Shown: positions 42,711 to 55,499 of the stretch, piece after piece
Layout: every line of letters starts with the position of its first letter
How positions within the stretch are numbered: position 1 is the stretch's first letter
Origin: Magicicada septendecula
Lineage: Eukaryota > Arthropoda > Insecta > Hemiptera > Cicadidae
Reading direction: 5' to 3'
NCBI GenBank assembly: GCA_034769895.1
Contig: CM068367.1
Coordinates: 88,207,899-88,271,898 of the forward strand
Length of the DNA: 64,000 bases
Translations under genes and position numbers: made by a program
The notes under the pieces: generated by a model
What the model was told of the DNA's origin: nothing
What the model saw: only the letters and a program-made list of their open reading frames with translations
Database searches by the model: none

Positions 42711-43430
42711 AAATATATGTTTTGTAATTAGCTGAAATATAATAGTAGGAGAGGAAACTGAATTATTTTCTTACATACCTGGATAAATATTTCAGTTTTT
42801 TCTGACAATGTGAATTTTAAGCATCAATAATTATATCAAAAAAAGAGATAATGTATTCATTTGTAAAAGGCAATAAATGTGGCATGACTTTCAATTATAT
42901 GCCAAGAATTTCCTCAACTCTACCTCTCTACTCATTCACTAACATCCAACTGACTGATAACAAGTAACAGCAGTAGGTAATTGTCAAGTATCATGTTATG
43001 TATTATAATATAAAGTTTTTGATATTTCTGTCAGTTATGTCACTATAGAGTACATTATATTGTACACGGGATATTACGCTTTTAATACGGTCAATTTTTC
43101 ATAATCTTGAACTGTTCACAAAGGAATACTCAGTCTTTGTTTGTCCAAACTGTTTAAGGAAAGGATAGAAGAAATGCGAATTTGTAAAATTTTGTGTTGT
43201 TTATATGACGTAAATAAGTTTATTTAAATCTGAAACACGAATCATTCCATATGTTTTTCTCTTTGGAAAATGCAGCCAAACTCAACGATAAAAATTACAT
43301 CAACATTCACTTATAATTCTGTACATGCATGGTATTGTTTTAAAAGTTAGTGTAGGCATTAGTGGTGCTGGTTGCCCATTGCATTTTATGTCTTTATTAT
43401 ATGCATATATACCCATTTTATATCTCCTTC
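42711..43430. other. Unassigned AT-rich stretch
   Basis: No supported feature. Confidence 0.4.
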
Positions 43431-43800
43431 TTCTTCTTCTTCATTCCAGGATTAGACAACATCACCTCTTCTGGTCTCCATTTTCAACCCATCTTTTGTA
43501 TGGTCTTACCACATCTCTTTTCCCTTTAGGCGCATGTTGTAAAACTTGTTGAGGTAGCATTTTCACTTCCATTCTGCCTACACATTCAGTCCATCTCAGA
43601 TTATATTACTCGATTCTTGCATTTACAGAGAATATTCCTATTTCATGTCTTATCACAGTGTTTTTAATTCTATCGTTTCATCTACATCCCTTTATGTATC
43701 TCAAGAAATTCATCTCTCCAGCTTTTATATGACTTGAATCTTTTTTAGATAATACCCATGTTTTGGAACCGTATAAAAGAGTGGGGACTGCCATAACTTA
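43430..43800 (-). pseudogene. RTE-like LINE remnant, 3' part
   Basis: The - strand carries, with stops and frame breaks, LLYGSKTWVLSKKDS, GEMNFLRYIKGC and LRWTECVGRMEVKMLPQQ. These match the region after the RT palm of RTE-like LINEs, as in the remnant at 12960-13398 but from a different copy. Confidence 0.72.
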
Positions 43801-44282
43801 TGGAATTTAATATAATATTCTTATAGAATATATAATACCTTATAATATATTATATATATATATAATATATATATAATATTATATTATATATTATACACTT
43901 ATAGAGTATAATACCTTATACCTTATAGACATTATATACGTCTATAAAATTTCTATCATTAAACATTCCATAATTACTCAGTAAAATGTATCTGCACCTA
44001 AACACTTGTGACAAAATGTTGAATACCTGGTGCCTATGGACAGGAAGCTCACATGCCTATGAAGCAACTATCCAAGTGCTTACAGCTTACACTCACTATG
44101 TTCAGGAGTTGAGGTGGGAGATTGTTATAAACAGCGTGTGTTATAAGCAATCTGAAGCACGCTATTTGATGTTCATTGTACTTCATATAATCAGTACGGA
44201 AATATGCCTAGGTGAATAACACCATATTATTGAATATATAAATGCTTATTTTTCAAATGTCTTCTTTTTTTGTAAGTAGAAC
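43801..44282. other. TA-rich palindromic tract and unassigned sequence
   Basis: 43840-43915 is almost pure alternating TA/ATA sequence able to form a long hairpin. The rest is unassigned; a 77-codon frame at 43986-44219 has no recognised motif. Confidence 0.5.
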
Positions 44283-44412
44283 ACTACTGGACTAGTGACT
44301 CCTGATAAGCACTTTCCAGTGATTCAGCTTATCATCATTAAATTATATTGAAAACCACAGTGATGATAAGCTAATTCATTTGAGCTAATCAGGAGTCACT
44401 AGACTAGTGGTA
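44283..44412. mobile_element. Small foldback MITE (130 bp)
   Basis: CACTACTGGACTAGTGACTC on the left pairs with GAGTCACTAGACTAGTGGT on the right, about 24 bp of inverted repeat extended by CTGAT/ATCAG. No coding capacity and no clear target duplication. Confidence 0.8.
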
Positions 44413-45011
44413 TAAAGTTCTATATAAAAATCTGTAATCCATTAACAAAACTTGTTATGCAAATTGCTTGTTTAAAATAAAGTTCATGATTAATTTGAAA
44501 TTACTTTTTTCAGTATATAAAAATTCTAAAAAAAAAAATTTTTCTCAACGAGCTATGGAATATGTTTTTGTAACATTTTGGTGAGAAAGGGGAATTGATT
44601 TTATATGCCTGCCCTATGGATCTGTATCTATTTTATTACTGAATTAAGAGTTTTTTCTAATTAATTGAATTTTTATTTTAAAAGCTACACTTGTAACAAT
44701 AATTTTTCACTGTTTTAGAATTATCCTGGATGTTACAACAATTGGCTGTGACAACAGCCTGTCTGGGAGGGAGATGTTAGAAATCAGGCATCCCCAACCA
44801 GGGATCTATAGGCACAAACATCTCTACAGAGCCACCAAGACAAGGGGTTCTGGTGCGTTTTAGTAGCTCCCAAGAAGAACTGTTCCCTGAAATCTAGCAA
44901 TGTGTGACAAATTATGGGAGGAGATTATCCTATTGAACTTGGCACTACATCCCTGCACTTCGCTGGCAACTGTTGTATACTAGAAAAGGCCCAACCCACA
45001 TTAAAAGTAAA
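44413..45011. other. Unassigned stretch
   Basis: A GC-richer part near 44790-44990 (ACCAGGGATCTATAGG, AAGGGGTTCTGG) may be an old transposon end, but no family is recognised. Confidence 0.35.
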
Positions 45012-46300
<1,289 letters not shown>

Positions 46301-46919
46301 TATTATGAATATTGTGTAATACATTAAGTGATATTGTCATTGATATTATTAAAACTATTTGTCAGAATAATATGTAGGTTAAGTACATGTACATTGGTTA
46401 TGTTACTCACGTGTATTTAAATTATCCACAACTGATGTATAGCTTATGTATATTGATGGACACTACTTATAGAATACATTAGATTGTTCTGTATCAATGT
46501 ACAATACACTTAAAAGTATGCATACAGTGTTCTACAAGGTTCTAGTTAAAATGCCTGGAATGATCTTGATTATACTAGTAAGTTGGCAATATACAAATGA
46601 TGTATGCTTGTGAACAATGTCATTACCAACTATATGTAAAACAGTAAGAGACAGAGGCAAAGAAAATTCAATTCAGATTCAGAGTTAGTGAGTTACAGAG
46701 ATAGTACACGTGTTAATATTACACATTTGATACTACATTTGTGGCACAAAATTATGTTTGTGTGTTATCTTTCTGCTTGTATAAATTATGGTTATGTTAA
46801 TATTCGATATCACAACTGTGGACTGAAATTGTACTTACTGTGTTATATTTTTATTTGTGATGTCAGTAAGTAAACAAGGTGGTGACAGTGACACGAGTGT
46901 TTTATTTCAGTCACTAACC
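46301..46919. other. Unassigned AT-rich stretch
   Basis: No supported feature; short frames have no motif. Confidence 0.4.
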
Positions 46920-47118
46920 TACAGGATCAGTGCCGGATTTACGTATGTGGGGGCCCCGGGGCGGCATGCATGTGGGGGACTCCAGAAGCCCATATAAATT
47001 ACGTCACAGCGTGTCTGAGGAAAGGTAGAAATTAAGCAACTGTTTGATTTTACACAAATGTAATATTAAGAAAGTAAAAGGAAGTAGGCTACATTGACTT
47101 AATAAAACGCTAATTAGG

Positions 47119-49560
47119 CTATATACCAACTTTCCTTGCTTTCTTTGCAGTAAACATGTCAATAATGTCTTTGAAGTCCATTTCATGAAGTATATCGTTC
47201 TCCATGCAGAGTAAGGAAAGGTATGTTAGACGATCTTGGTTCATGGTTGTACGGAGCCGATTTTTTATCAACTTCATTTTTGAAAATGACCTTTCCCAAC
47301 TAGAGTTTGACACCATAAGTACTAAATACATTCTTAAAAGTATTTCAACGTTGGGAAATGTTGCTCTAAAATTGTGTTCATTGAGGATTTCATATAAGAA
47401 CATTTCCTTTGAAAGACAGTCTTTGTAGTTTTCTTTCATGTCCACCACTAGTGCTGCAAACTGTACTAGTTCATTCCCCAGGGACGGTTCGAGATCATTC
47501 CTGTATTCAGTGACAAGATTGGTAGCTGTAGATAATATCTCGGATGGATTTAAAACATCAAGCTGGCTCAGGAATCCAAACCGTTTTATGACAGTATCAT
47601 AAGCAGATAGTCTGTCAGACAAAGATGATGAAAGTTTATCAATTACGGATATGAAACTTTCTATCCGAAACCGCTCCCTCTGTGATAGCTGGGTTTCTGG
47701 TGCTTTGCCATATTCTAGAGGATTAAGCCTAACATTTTTCATTCGCTGGCGTGTACGTTCTTGAGCATACTTTTTTGTTTGACTAATTTCCTGAGCTTTT
47801 CCTCATATTCTTTAAATAAATCTCTCTTAGATTCTACAAATGATTTAAGAGATTTAATTGCTGCTACTGCAGAATGAAGAACGAATTTTGGGTCTTGAAC
47901 TATTTTGTTTGTGGGATTGAACCTTTCTAATAAGTCATTCCAGAATATGGCGTATATTGTGATTTCAAGACTACACATCTTTCGTAAAAGTCCACCCGCT
48001 TCATTTTTTACTATGACCTTTTGTTCTTCATTATTTGCTATCTCCTCTAGTCCTTCCTTTATATTACCATACCCATTGACGATGGCTTTCACTGCATCCG
48101 CTCGACATGACCAACGAGTTTCGCTCAAACTCTTTGGTATTAGTACATTTCCCTCCGACTGTGACAACTTTTCTCTTAATATTTTATAGCGCCCAATACA
48201 TGCTGTGAAAAATACATATACATGTTGCACAAAATCAAAGAAATTTACAGCTGCAGGGCACGCATTGGCTGCTGCCTTTCCTATTAAGTTAAGGGAATGG
48301 CCACAACATGGGACCAATACTGCTAAATGGTTTTTCTCTGTAATAAAAGATTGCATCCCATTATATTTTCCACACATGTTCGGAGCATTGTCATATGACT
48401 GCCTGCGGCAGTCTTGAATATCTATGTTACTTTTACCTAAAAAGTCTAGTAAAGCATTGGCAATAGAAAATCCAGTATGGCCACATTTTGGCAAAAAAGT
48501 GAGGAACGTTTCTTTTGGCGATGAACCTTCCATATAGCGAATTACTACAGTCAACTGATCAATATGAGCCTCATCAGGAGTCGAATCAACCGTAAGAGAG
48601 TAGTATTTAGATTTCTTTATTCTGGCAATTATCTCATTTTGTACAGACTCCCCCATTAGGTTTACAATTTATTCATATAGTGAGGATGAGAGATAATTGG
48701 TATGCCCACTTCCTTTGTTTGCGTGTTCTTTTATGTGAGTTGCAAGAAATGGATCATATTGAGCTATCAATTCCATAATACCAAGAAAGTTGCCGTTCCT
48801 CGGTGATCCGACTAGTTCATTGTCACCTCTAAATGCTAGCCCACGTTCCCCAATGAACTTTATGGTACTGACAACCCTCATCAGCACTTTTCGCCAATAA
48901 CCACGTACTTCCTCTTCCTGCTTCAGTAATTCATGGTCAATGCGCCCTCTGTCCCTTCCCCGCTTTGTCAAGATTGTTACTGATTCTAGATGAGATTTAG
49001 ATGTCTCATGCTCAGCTAACCTTTGGTATGCGTGTTTCCAGTCACAAAATCCGTCAGCTGCCAGGAGTACTTTTTGTAAAGCTACTAACTTACAAGCATA
49101 ACAATAGACTTTACCAGTATTTGGCGAAAAACAGAGCCAAAACCGATTAATAGTTTCATTGTTTCGATTTTTTCGCATGAATAAATTTTTAGAACACTTT
49201 CTAACGAAGCAATGATCGCCTTTTGTTTGGTCTTGATGTAATGATCTCTCATGAAATAATTGTTCACTACAGTTCTGGAGGTCACAGGATCCCTTAACGG
49301 CCCAGAAATCGACCATGTCCTGGGTAGCGTACTTTGGCCACAGTCCTACATCAATGTCAAAACCAGAAGTCAATTTTGATGTCTCGTCTTCCTCGGAATT
49401 TTCATTTTCAATGCCAAATGTTTTGCTATTTGTTGCAATACTCCTGTCTGTCACCACCACAGATTCTGAACTATCGCCCCCTTCGCCTTCAACAACTCTG
49501 TCTTTAGCATTTAAATCTCCACATACATTTTCAGATAGGGGTGCTGTTTCTTTTGAAGTT
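47119..49560 (-). pseudogene. hAT transposase, ZMYM1/TTF-type (one stop, one frameshift)
   Basis: The upstream part (48669-49460, continuing in frame to about 49560) has a TTF zinc-finger region: FWAVKGSC, NRFWLCFSPNTGKVYCYACK, ADGFCDWKHAYQRLAEHETS. Next come FLGIMELIAQYDPFL, then SLTVDSTPDEAHIDQL with a catalytic Asp, and CCGHSLNLIGKAA. The last part has LRMYLVLMVSNSSWERSFSKMK and RLTYLSLLCMEND, the hAT dimerisation region. A TAA at 48666-48668 interrupts the frame and a frameshift lies near 47740. Related host proteins (ZMYM1-like) exist in animals, but the intact transposon ends show this is the mobile form. Confidence 0.92.
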
Positions 49561-49866
49561 GTTGGAACACCGTTGTCAGGTTGCTTTAAACTCTTGAAAT
49601 AATGACTCGGTTTAGAGGTCTTGGTAATGCATTGGTCCCTTTTCCTTTCACGTTCTGCAGCTAATTTTCATTTCTGAGCTCCACTTTCATATCTTCGATG
49701 TGTTTTATGTCTATCAGTATCACCCACTGCTTTTCTGCAGACAAAAACAACATGGTAAAAAATAAACTTTTAATTAAGAAAAGCACAACTAAACCTACAC
49801 AGTTAAAAGTAAAGGGGGAAAATAATAATATTTTGTATAGATATAGATCACTATATTTTTATATTA

Positions 49867-52112
49867 CAGTCGACTCCCTCTCGTTCGGACTCCGATGGTT
49901 CGGACGCCGGATGGTCCGGACTACTTCTTGGAAATGAGTCATCAGCGCGCACCGGGTTTCTCACGGCCAAAAACGACAGGATTGAGCGTGTCTGTTTATT
50001 TCCGGCCTACATGTAAACAAAGATCCTCAGTTCGGCTTACGATTGCGTTTGCTCCGGATCGTCATACAGTGTACTGTAGCTGTTTTTACTAATTACTACT
50101 GATATTGTTGTGTGTTTTAATAATTTTCAATGTGAGTTACATATGTTAGTATAAGTGAGTTTATTTGTTAGGTGAAATTGTAGTTTCAGTAACTCTGATT
50201 ATTTGACAGTAAAATTCTCAAAAATGAGTGAAAAACGGAAGCATAATACGGTTAAAATGCAAGACAGACTTAATATTTTACAACGTTTAGATAAGGGTGA
50301 ATCAGTGCAAAGTATTTGTACGGAGTTTAATGTAGGGAAAAGCACAGTTTATGATTGGCGGAAAAACAGAAAATCGATCGAGGATTTTTGTATGCAAATT
50401 GAAGTCGAATCCGTCCTTTCTACTCGATCTACCTTGAAAAAACCACACCATGAACTTGTTGATGACGCATTATGGTTGTGGTTCATGCAGGAACGTAGAA
50501 GAGGGACTCCTATAAATGGGCCGATTTTGAAAGAAAAAGCCGTCATTCTTCATTCAAAACTTGGGGAAAAAGGAAACTTCTCGGCAAGCGATGGGTGGCT
50601 AACGAGATGGAAAAAACGGCATGGAGTGTATTTCCTTGGAGTTTGCGGGGAGAAGCTTTCAGCAGACCAACCGGCAGCTAATGATTTTTCTGAAAAATTG
50701 AAGCGTATCATTGAGCGTGAAAAACTAACCCCAGAACAAGTGTACAATATCGATGAGACCGGGCTTAACTATAAACTTTTGCCTAATAAAACCTTTGCCA
50801 CTCCTCAAGAAAAGTCTGCTTCGGGCTTTAAAGTAAATAAAGAAAGGATCACTGTTGCACTATGCTCAAACGCAACTGGGACACACAAGATGCCGCTATT
50901 TGTGATTGGAAAGTCGGCCAAACCCAGAGTATTCAAAAACTTAAACATGTCTTCCCTTCCAGTGTATTACAGGTCACAAAAGTCTGCCTGGATGGATTCT
51001 TATTTGTTTAAGGAGTGGTTCGTGGCTCAATTTGTTCCGTCTGTAAAAGAACATTTGACATCCTTGAAATTGCCAGTAAAAGCAGTTCTTGTGCTTGATA
51101 ATGCCCCTACGCATCCAGAGGAAGGTCTCGAATGTGATAGTTACAGTGACATCAAGCTTTTATATATGCCTCCAAATGTAACAAGTATCGCACAGCCCAT
51201 GGACCAGGGTGTAATCGAATGCTTTAAGAGAAAATACCGGAGGAAGCTTCTTTCAGAAATTTTGGATAAGATGGATGGTAATGACAATGCAGGTCTCATC
51301 CAGACGCTCAAGACAATTAACATTAAGGACGTCATTTATATCGCTGCTAAATCGTATGATGAAATCCCATCATCTACGTTTACCAAATCCTGGAGAAAAT
51401 TGTGGCCAGATGTTGAAACTCTCGTTGAGAAGAGACAAGAAGACAACCCAAATACAATAGGGTTAAATATTCATGCAACTGAACCTGATGACAACCACTC
51501 AATTTTAAAGGATTTACAACGGCTGCCTGATTCTGCTAGTATTAATGAGAATGACGTTGTGGAATGGATTTCGCGAGCTGATGATGAACTGGCTAATGAA
51601 ATCCTGAATGATGACGAAATCGTCGATGTAGTCCTTCGTCAAGAGGAAGAAAAAGAAGAAGACGACGACGAAGGTGATAGTGAAGCGGGAAATGGCGTGG
51701 GAATTTTGACTCATGCAGAGGGTAGGGCAGCACTGGAACTGGCAACTACCTACGTCGAACAACAGCCTGGCGCATCAGCTGTGGATGTTATGTTTCTAAG
51801 GAAGTGGCGTGATTATGCCTTCAAGAAAACAGTTGAAGTAAAGAAGCAGAAGAAAATAACAGATTTCTTTTAATATTGCAAAGCCAAGTTTTTCATTAGT
51901 TTTAGGTTTAAGTTTATTCGTTTGGGACGATTTTATGAACCTAAAATTGTGTTCCGTACACTTGAAAATTGTCTTAAAATGTGATTTATAAATATAGATA
52001 CGCTATTACAGGTTGTAATTTACATAAGTAAAAAACCGCCGGATGGTCCGGAAATTTTTTAATCCGGACAGGGATCCGGTCCCGAGGTGTCCGGATTAGA
52101 GGGAGTCGACTG
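49867..52112 (+). mobile_element. Tigger/pogo element, 2246 bp, with intact transposase frame
   Basis: The ends are CAGTCGACTCCCTCT and AGAGGGAGTCGACTG, a perfect 15-bp inverted repeat, with TA on each side (49865-49866, 52113-52114). Subterminal GGATGGTCCGGA repeats occur at both ends. It is inserted inside the hAT at 46928-53095. Confidence 0.96.
50224..51873 (+). CDS. Tigger/pogo transposase, full length, no internal stop
   Basis: A 549-residue DDE transposase that would excise and reinsert the element. I chose ATG 50224 (MSEKRKHNTV) because family members begin this way; an in-frame ATG 21 bp upstream gives 556 residues. Numbering from that longer form: a CENP-B-like helix-turn-helix at 17-55 (RLNILQRLDKGESVQS, STVYDWRKN), a second DNA-binding domain at 84-145 (WFMQERRRGTPI, DGWLTRWKKRHG), then the catalytic triad Asp184 in YNIDETGL, Asp299 in LVLDNAPTHP and Asp334 in QPMDQGV (34 residues between the last two). 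The acidic tail contains EEEKEEDDDE. All catalytic residues are present. It is codon-complete inside a decayed host element, so the insertion is younger. Confidence 0.95.
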   Translation: MSEKRKHNTVKMQDRLNILQRLDKGESVQSICTEFNVGKSTVYDWRKNRKSIEDFCMQIEVESVLSTRSTLKKPHHELVDDALWLWFMQERRRGTPINGPILKEKAVILHSKLGEKGNFSASDGWLTRWKKRHGVYFLGVCGEKLSADQPAANDFSEKLKRIIEREKLTPEQVYNIDETGLNYKLLPNKTFATPQEKSASGFKVNKERITVALCSNATGTHKMPLFVIGKSAKPRVFKNLNMSSLPVYYRSQKSAWMDSYLFKEWFVAQFVPSVKEHLTSLKLPVKAVLVLDNAPTHPEEGLECDSYSDIKLLYMPPNVTSIAQPMDQGVIECFKRKYRRKLLSEILDKMDGNDNAGLIQTLKTINIKDVIYIAAKSYDEIPSSTFTKSWRKLWPDVETLVEKRQEDNPNTIGLNIHATEPDDNHSILKDLQRLPDSASINENDVVEWISRADDELANEILNDDEIVDVVLRQEEEKEEDDDEGDSEAGNGVGILTHAEGRAALELATTYVEQQPGASAVDVMFLRKWRDYAFKKTVEVKKQKKITDFF

Positions 52113-52114
52113 TA

Positions 52115-53095
52115 GGTTGATATAATCCTCTACTGACACTTGTACACTTATTTACTACGTTTACATGCAGACTTCAAATCGATTTGAGTACACCTTTCAT
52201 ATTTCGTATTGGGCTCAGTCCGGATCGAGTCTCAAGGTCAATACGGTAAAATCTGGGATCGTATCGTAGTCAGTTCGAATTAAGTTGTATGTAAACGCGG
52301 ATCATATTGAAATCGTTTTGAAAACGCTCATGCGCATGCTAGATCGTCATTTGTCTTGCACATGTTTACGTAGACTTGTTATTGTTAATAAGCGCTTCAA
52401 TGTTTGTAGTTAATTTAATTCGTTATTCTTATTTGATTTTGCTATGTTGACTATCAGCACAACTCTTTAGATGCCAGAAGAAATTGAGAATAAAACTCAA
52501 AGATTTGGTTATTTAGGTTATGTTTATGTAGGTTTAGCCGTCGAGAGCAATAGTTATAGGTTATAGTCAACTGTATCGAAAGCGATCTGAATACGGATTG
52601 AATTCTACATGTGAACAGGGATCGTATTCATTATTCAGTATGGAAAGGGTACTCAAACCGAATAAGTAAATATATAATCAGAAAAAAACTGTAGAGTTAA
52701 GCCTACTCCTACAATAAAAATATTTTATTTACCTCATTGAAACACAAACCGGCACTGTGCAACACTCGCGAACGGCGAATCTCTGCTGTCGACTGCTGGT
52801 GTGATATCAGCGCCAACTACAGAGAACAGGTAGAAACTCACGCTGATGTAGGGGCAGCTGGTTTGAAGGTCACTGAAATTTCAAGTGTCAGCAGAACTTT
52901 TAATTTAAATTACACACCCATCAATTTGTTTTTACCTAACTATTTCATGCAGGAAGAACATTATTGTAGGCACAAGACAAGAAAGCATCTACAATAGAAA
53001 ATTAGATTTAATGTTTTCTTTCTTATGGGGGGTTTGTGGGGCCCCTGTCTGTGTGGGGTCCCTGGGGCGATCACCCCCCCTTAAATCCGGCACTG
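52115..53095. other. 5' non-coding part of the hAT element
   Basis: Between the Tigger and the hAT terminus. It carries GTTTACATGCAGACTTCAAA and later ACATGTGAACAGGGATCG, possibly a further small insertion with inverted ends, but limits are unclear. An 86-codon frame (52737-52997) has no motif. Confidence 0.4.
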
Positions 53096-53103
53096 TACAG
53101 GAT

Positions 53104-55499
53104 GATACTACGTGATACAAGAGCCCCCTAATATAATAATGACTCAATGACTCCCTGGTTCGGAGAGGAACATTGAATCCAGCGTCCCAGAGGGTGAAGT
53201 ACCCGTAGATACATTAAAAGATAGTGGACCCTGGATGCCTATAACGGGCTTCAGTTCCCAAATTTCAGCAATCTATGATGTACAGGAAAGGACTGTATTA
53301 TCAGACTTGATACCACATACCAACACTTCACTCACTTTCCACACAACTTGTGAGAAATAGTATGTGACATGACAAGAACAACTGTGCCCATTTTCCACAA
53401 GGGGAAGTGGTTTCTGTATACACTGAAGAGTAACAACATTAGCCATGTCTTTACATAATACTGGTAAGTCTGAAATTATGTTAGTGTACACAACTAATAA
53501 AATAATAATACAGCCTAAAAATTAAGAGACTAACAAAATTCATCAACTTTTTCGACCCTCTGGAAGGGGGTCTGGTCCCTTTCATTCTCCCCATAAATAC
53601 ACACCTTGCTGTATCCACCCCTGATTAGATTAAAAGGCCAAACTGATTATAGATTTACACTTAAAATGGTTCTTACAAAGACAAAGCATAATATTTTTGT
53701 GTCTACAAATTTGAATGTACTAACCCAACTGATTAAAGGTCCCATTTTAATTATTTTGGTTGTAAATTAAATATGACAGAAACTAAAACAGCAATTTTAC
53801 ATATAACTAAAAAAACGAATGTTGCACTAAGTAGCATATTTATATAATTTTATTTTATTTTTCTGATAATTATTTTTGAACTTAAACCTACAATTATTTG
53901 TTAATAATCATGGAATGCAGACACATCAAATACTTCAGTATGAAAAAAAGTACTTAACCAAAAAGTTGATGCAGTTTTGAATTTTCCATGCTAGAAATGT
54001 CTAATTAAAAACCTGTAGTTCTGTGATGTTGCTACACCTGTCTATTACAAATGTTAAGTGTGTATACAGAGTTTAATGCATAGTATAGTACTGAGAACTA
54101 ACTGAGCGATTTGTATTTTGGTGTATGAGGTGATTTTTTTAAATTTTATACTGAAAGGATTGAAGAGCTTGCTTTAAAGTTTCGTACAAAATGCTGCCAT
54201 CTGTGTTTGCCATTGTGTCCATTTTTCTCTTCCAAAGAATGAAGAAAACCCTGAATGACATTTTGTAACTGTTGAATACATAAAACAAAAGTTGCTTGGG
54301 AAGCACAAGACTATTCCAATAAGAGCATTCCAAAAATATTTTGCAGACTGAAAGAAAATATTGTCATATATCCAAGGGAGATTATTTTGACAGGGGCAGT
54401 AAAAATATTTACTAATAAAATTATAATTTTCCAAATTAACAAAAGTTGCATGAATTTTTTTTATCAAACCTCATAACTGCATGACTGTCAATGGCATGGC
54501 TGAAACGCTTGGTAGAGATTTTAGCACTGGACATGGGCAAACAGCCCGGTATCACAATTTAACAACAAACCTCATAAATGTACTTTACTAATCAAAGAAC
54601 AAAAGTGAACATCAGATATAAAAATTGTGTTAGTTAATACAAAGAAAAATTCCTTTCTATCAGCCTGCAGGAAACTTGAAATTGCATTACAGATTTAAAA
54701 ACTCACATGACTTTCTGGTACTAGTATCCAACTTTCAGGCATACAAAAAGTATTATTATTACACATTTTCTGCACAAAGTAGTAAGGAGCACTCTAGATG
54801 TGGTTCATTGGGAGTAGAAACACAGTTTTATGACCAATAAAAGGCACAAGATTGCAGGGAAATAAGAGGAAAACACCCACCACCATGACGATATTGAAGT
54901 CACACAACATGGACATGTACAAAAACTTAAAAGAGAAAACCATTCAAATTAACATACCAGTAAAATGTTAGATATAAAATTCTAAAGCAGAGGAGTATGT
55001 GCAGTGCACAAGATAAAAATGCATTTAATATTTATAAATAAAGCTGAGAGACACTAATGAGAACTGTTATACTTAACTTGAATAATAGTTTAGAATAATC
55101 AAAATCACTCTTTAGTCATATGACCAGCTAGTAATAATTATACAAATTTTATGATCATAACACCTATAATTTTTGTATTCAATGTACTTTCTAAAATTAA
55201 AAATATTTTTACACATATGTGCCGAGTTTCACAAATAGCTGAATACAATTCATAAAATATGTTGGTTAAATATTTAGCGTTTTAATTTCAAGACCTTTTT
55301 AATTCAATAGTCAAAACAATATTCCAAATTTTTTAAACCAATAAATAAAATGATCACAATATAATTAGAATTGTGACTGCCAACAGAAATGGTTTCCAAA
55401 ACATTTCTTTAGCAAATTCTTTGAAAAATGATATGAATATTTCTCCACACGTTCTAAAACAGTTAGTGGTTAAATCAAGAACAATAGTTGTAATGGTAT
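53104..55499. other. Unassigned AT-rich flank
   Basis: No gene is recognised. Around 53545-53628 the sequence ends TGTATCCACCCCTG, which on the - strand reads like a hAT terminus (CAGGGGTGGATAC); the other end was not found. Short frames have no motif. Confidence 0.4.

Larger units (their letters stand above)
46928..53095 (-). mobile_element. hAT element (6168 bp) with TACAGGAT duplication and a nested Tigger
   Basis: The ends are CAGTGCCGGATTTA and TAAATCCGGCACTG, a perfect 14-bp inverted repeat. TACAGGAT is duplicated at 46920-46927 and 53096-53103. Its transposase is on the - strand (47119-49560). The Tigger at 49867-52112 is inserted in its 5' non-coding part. Confidence 0.95.

Noticed and set aside
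43986..44219. 77-codon frame with plausible composition
   Set aside because: No motif, no splice sites and no neighbouring exon support it.
47119..49560. ZMYM1-like host gene
   Set aside because: It is intronless with a stop and a frameshift and is enclosed by perfect hAT ends and an 8-bp duplication.
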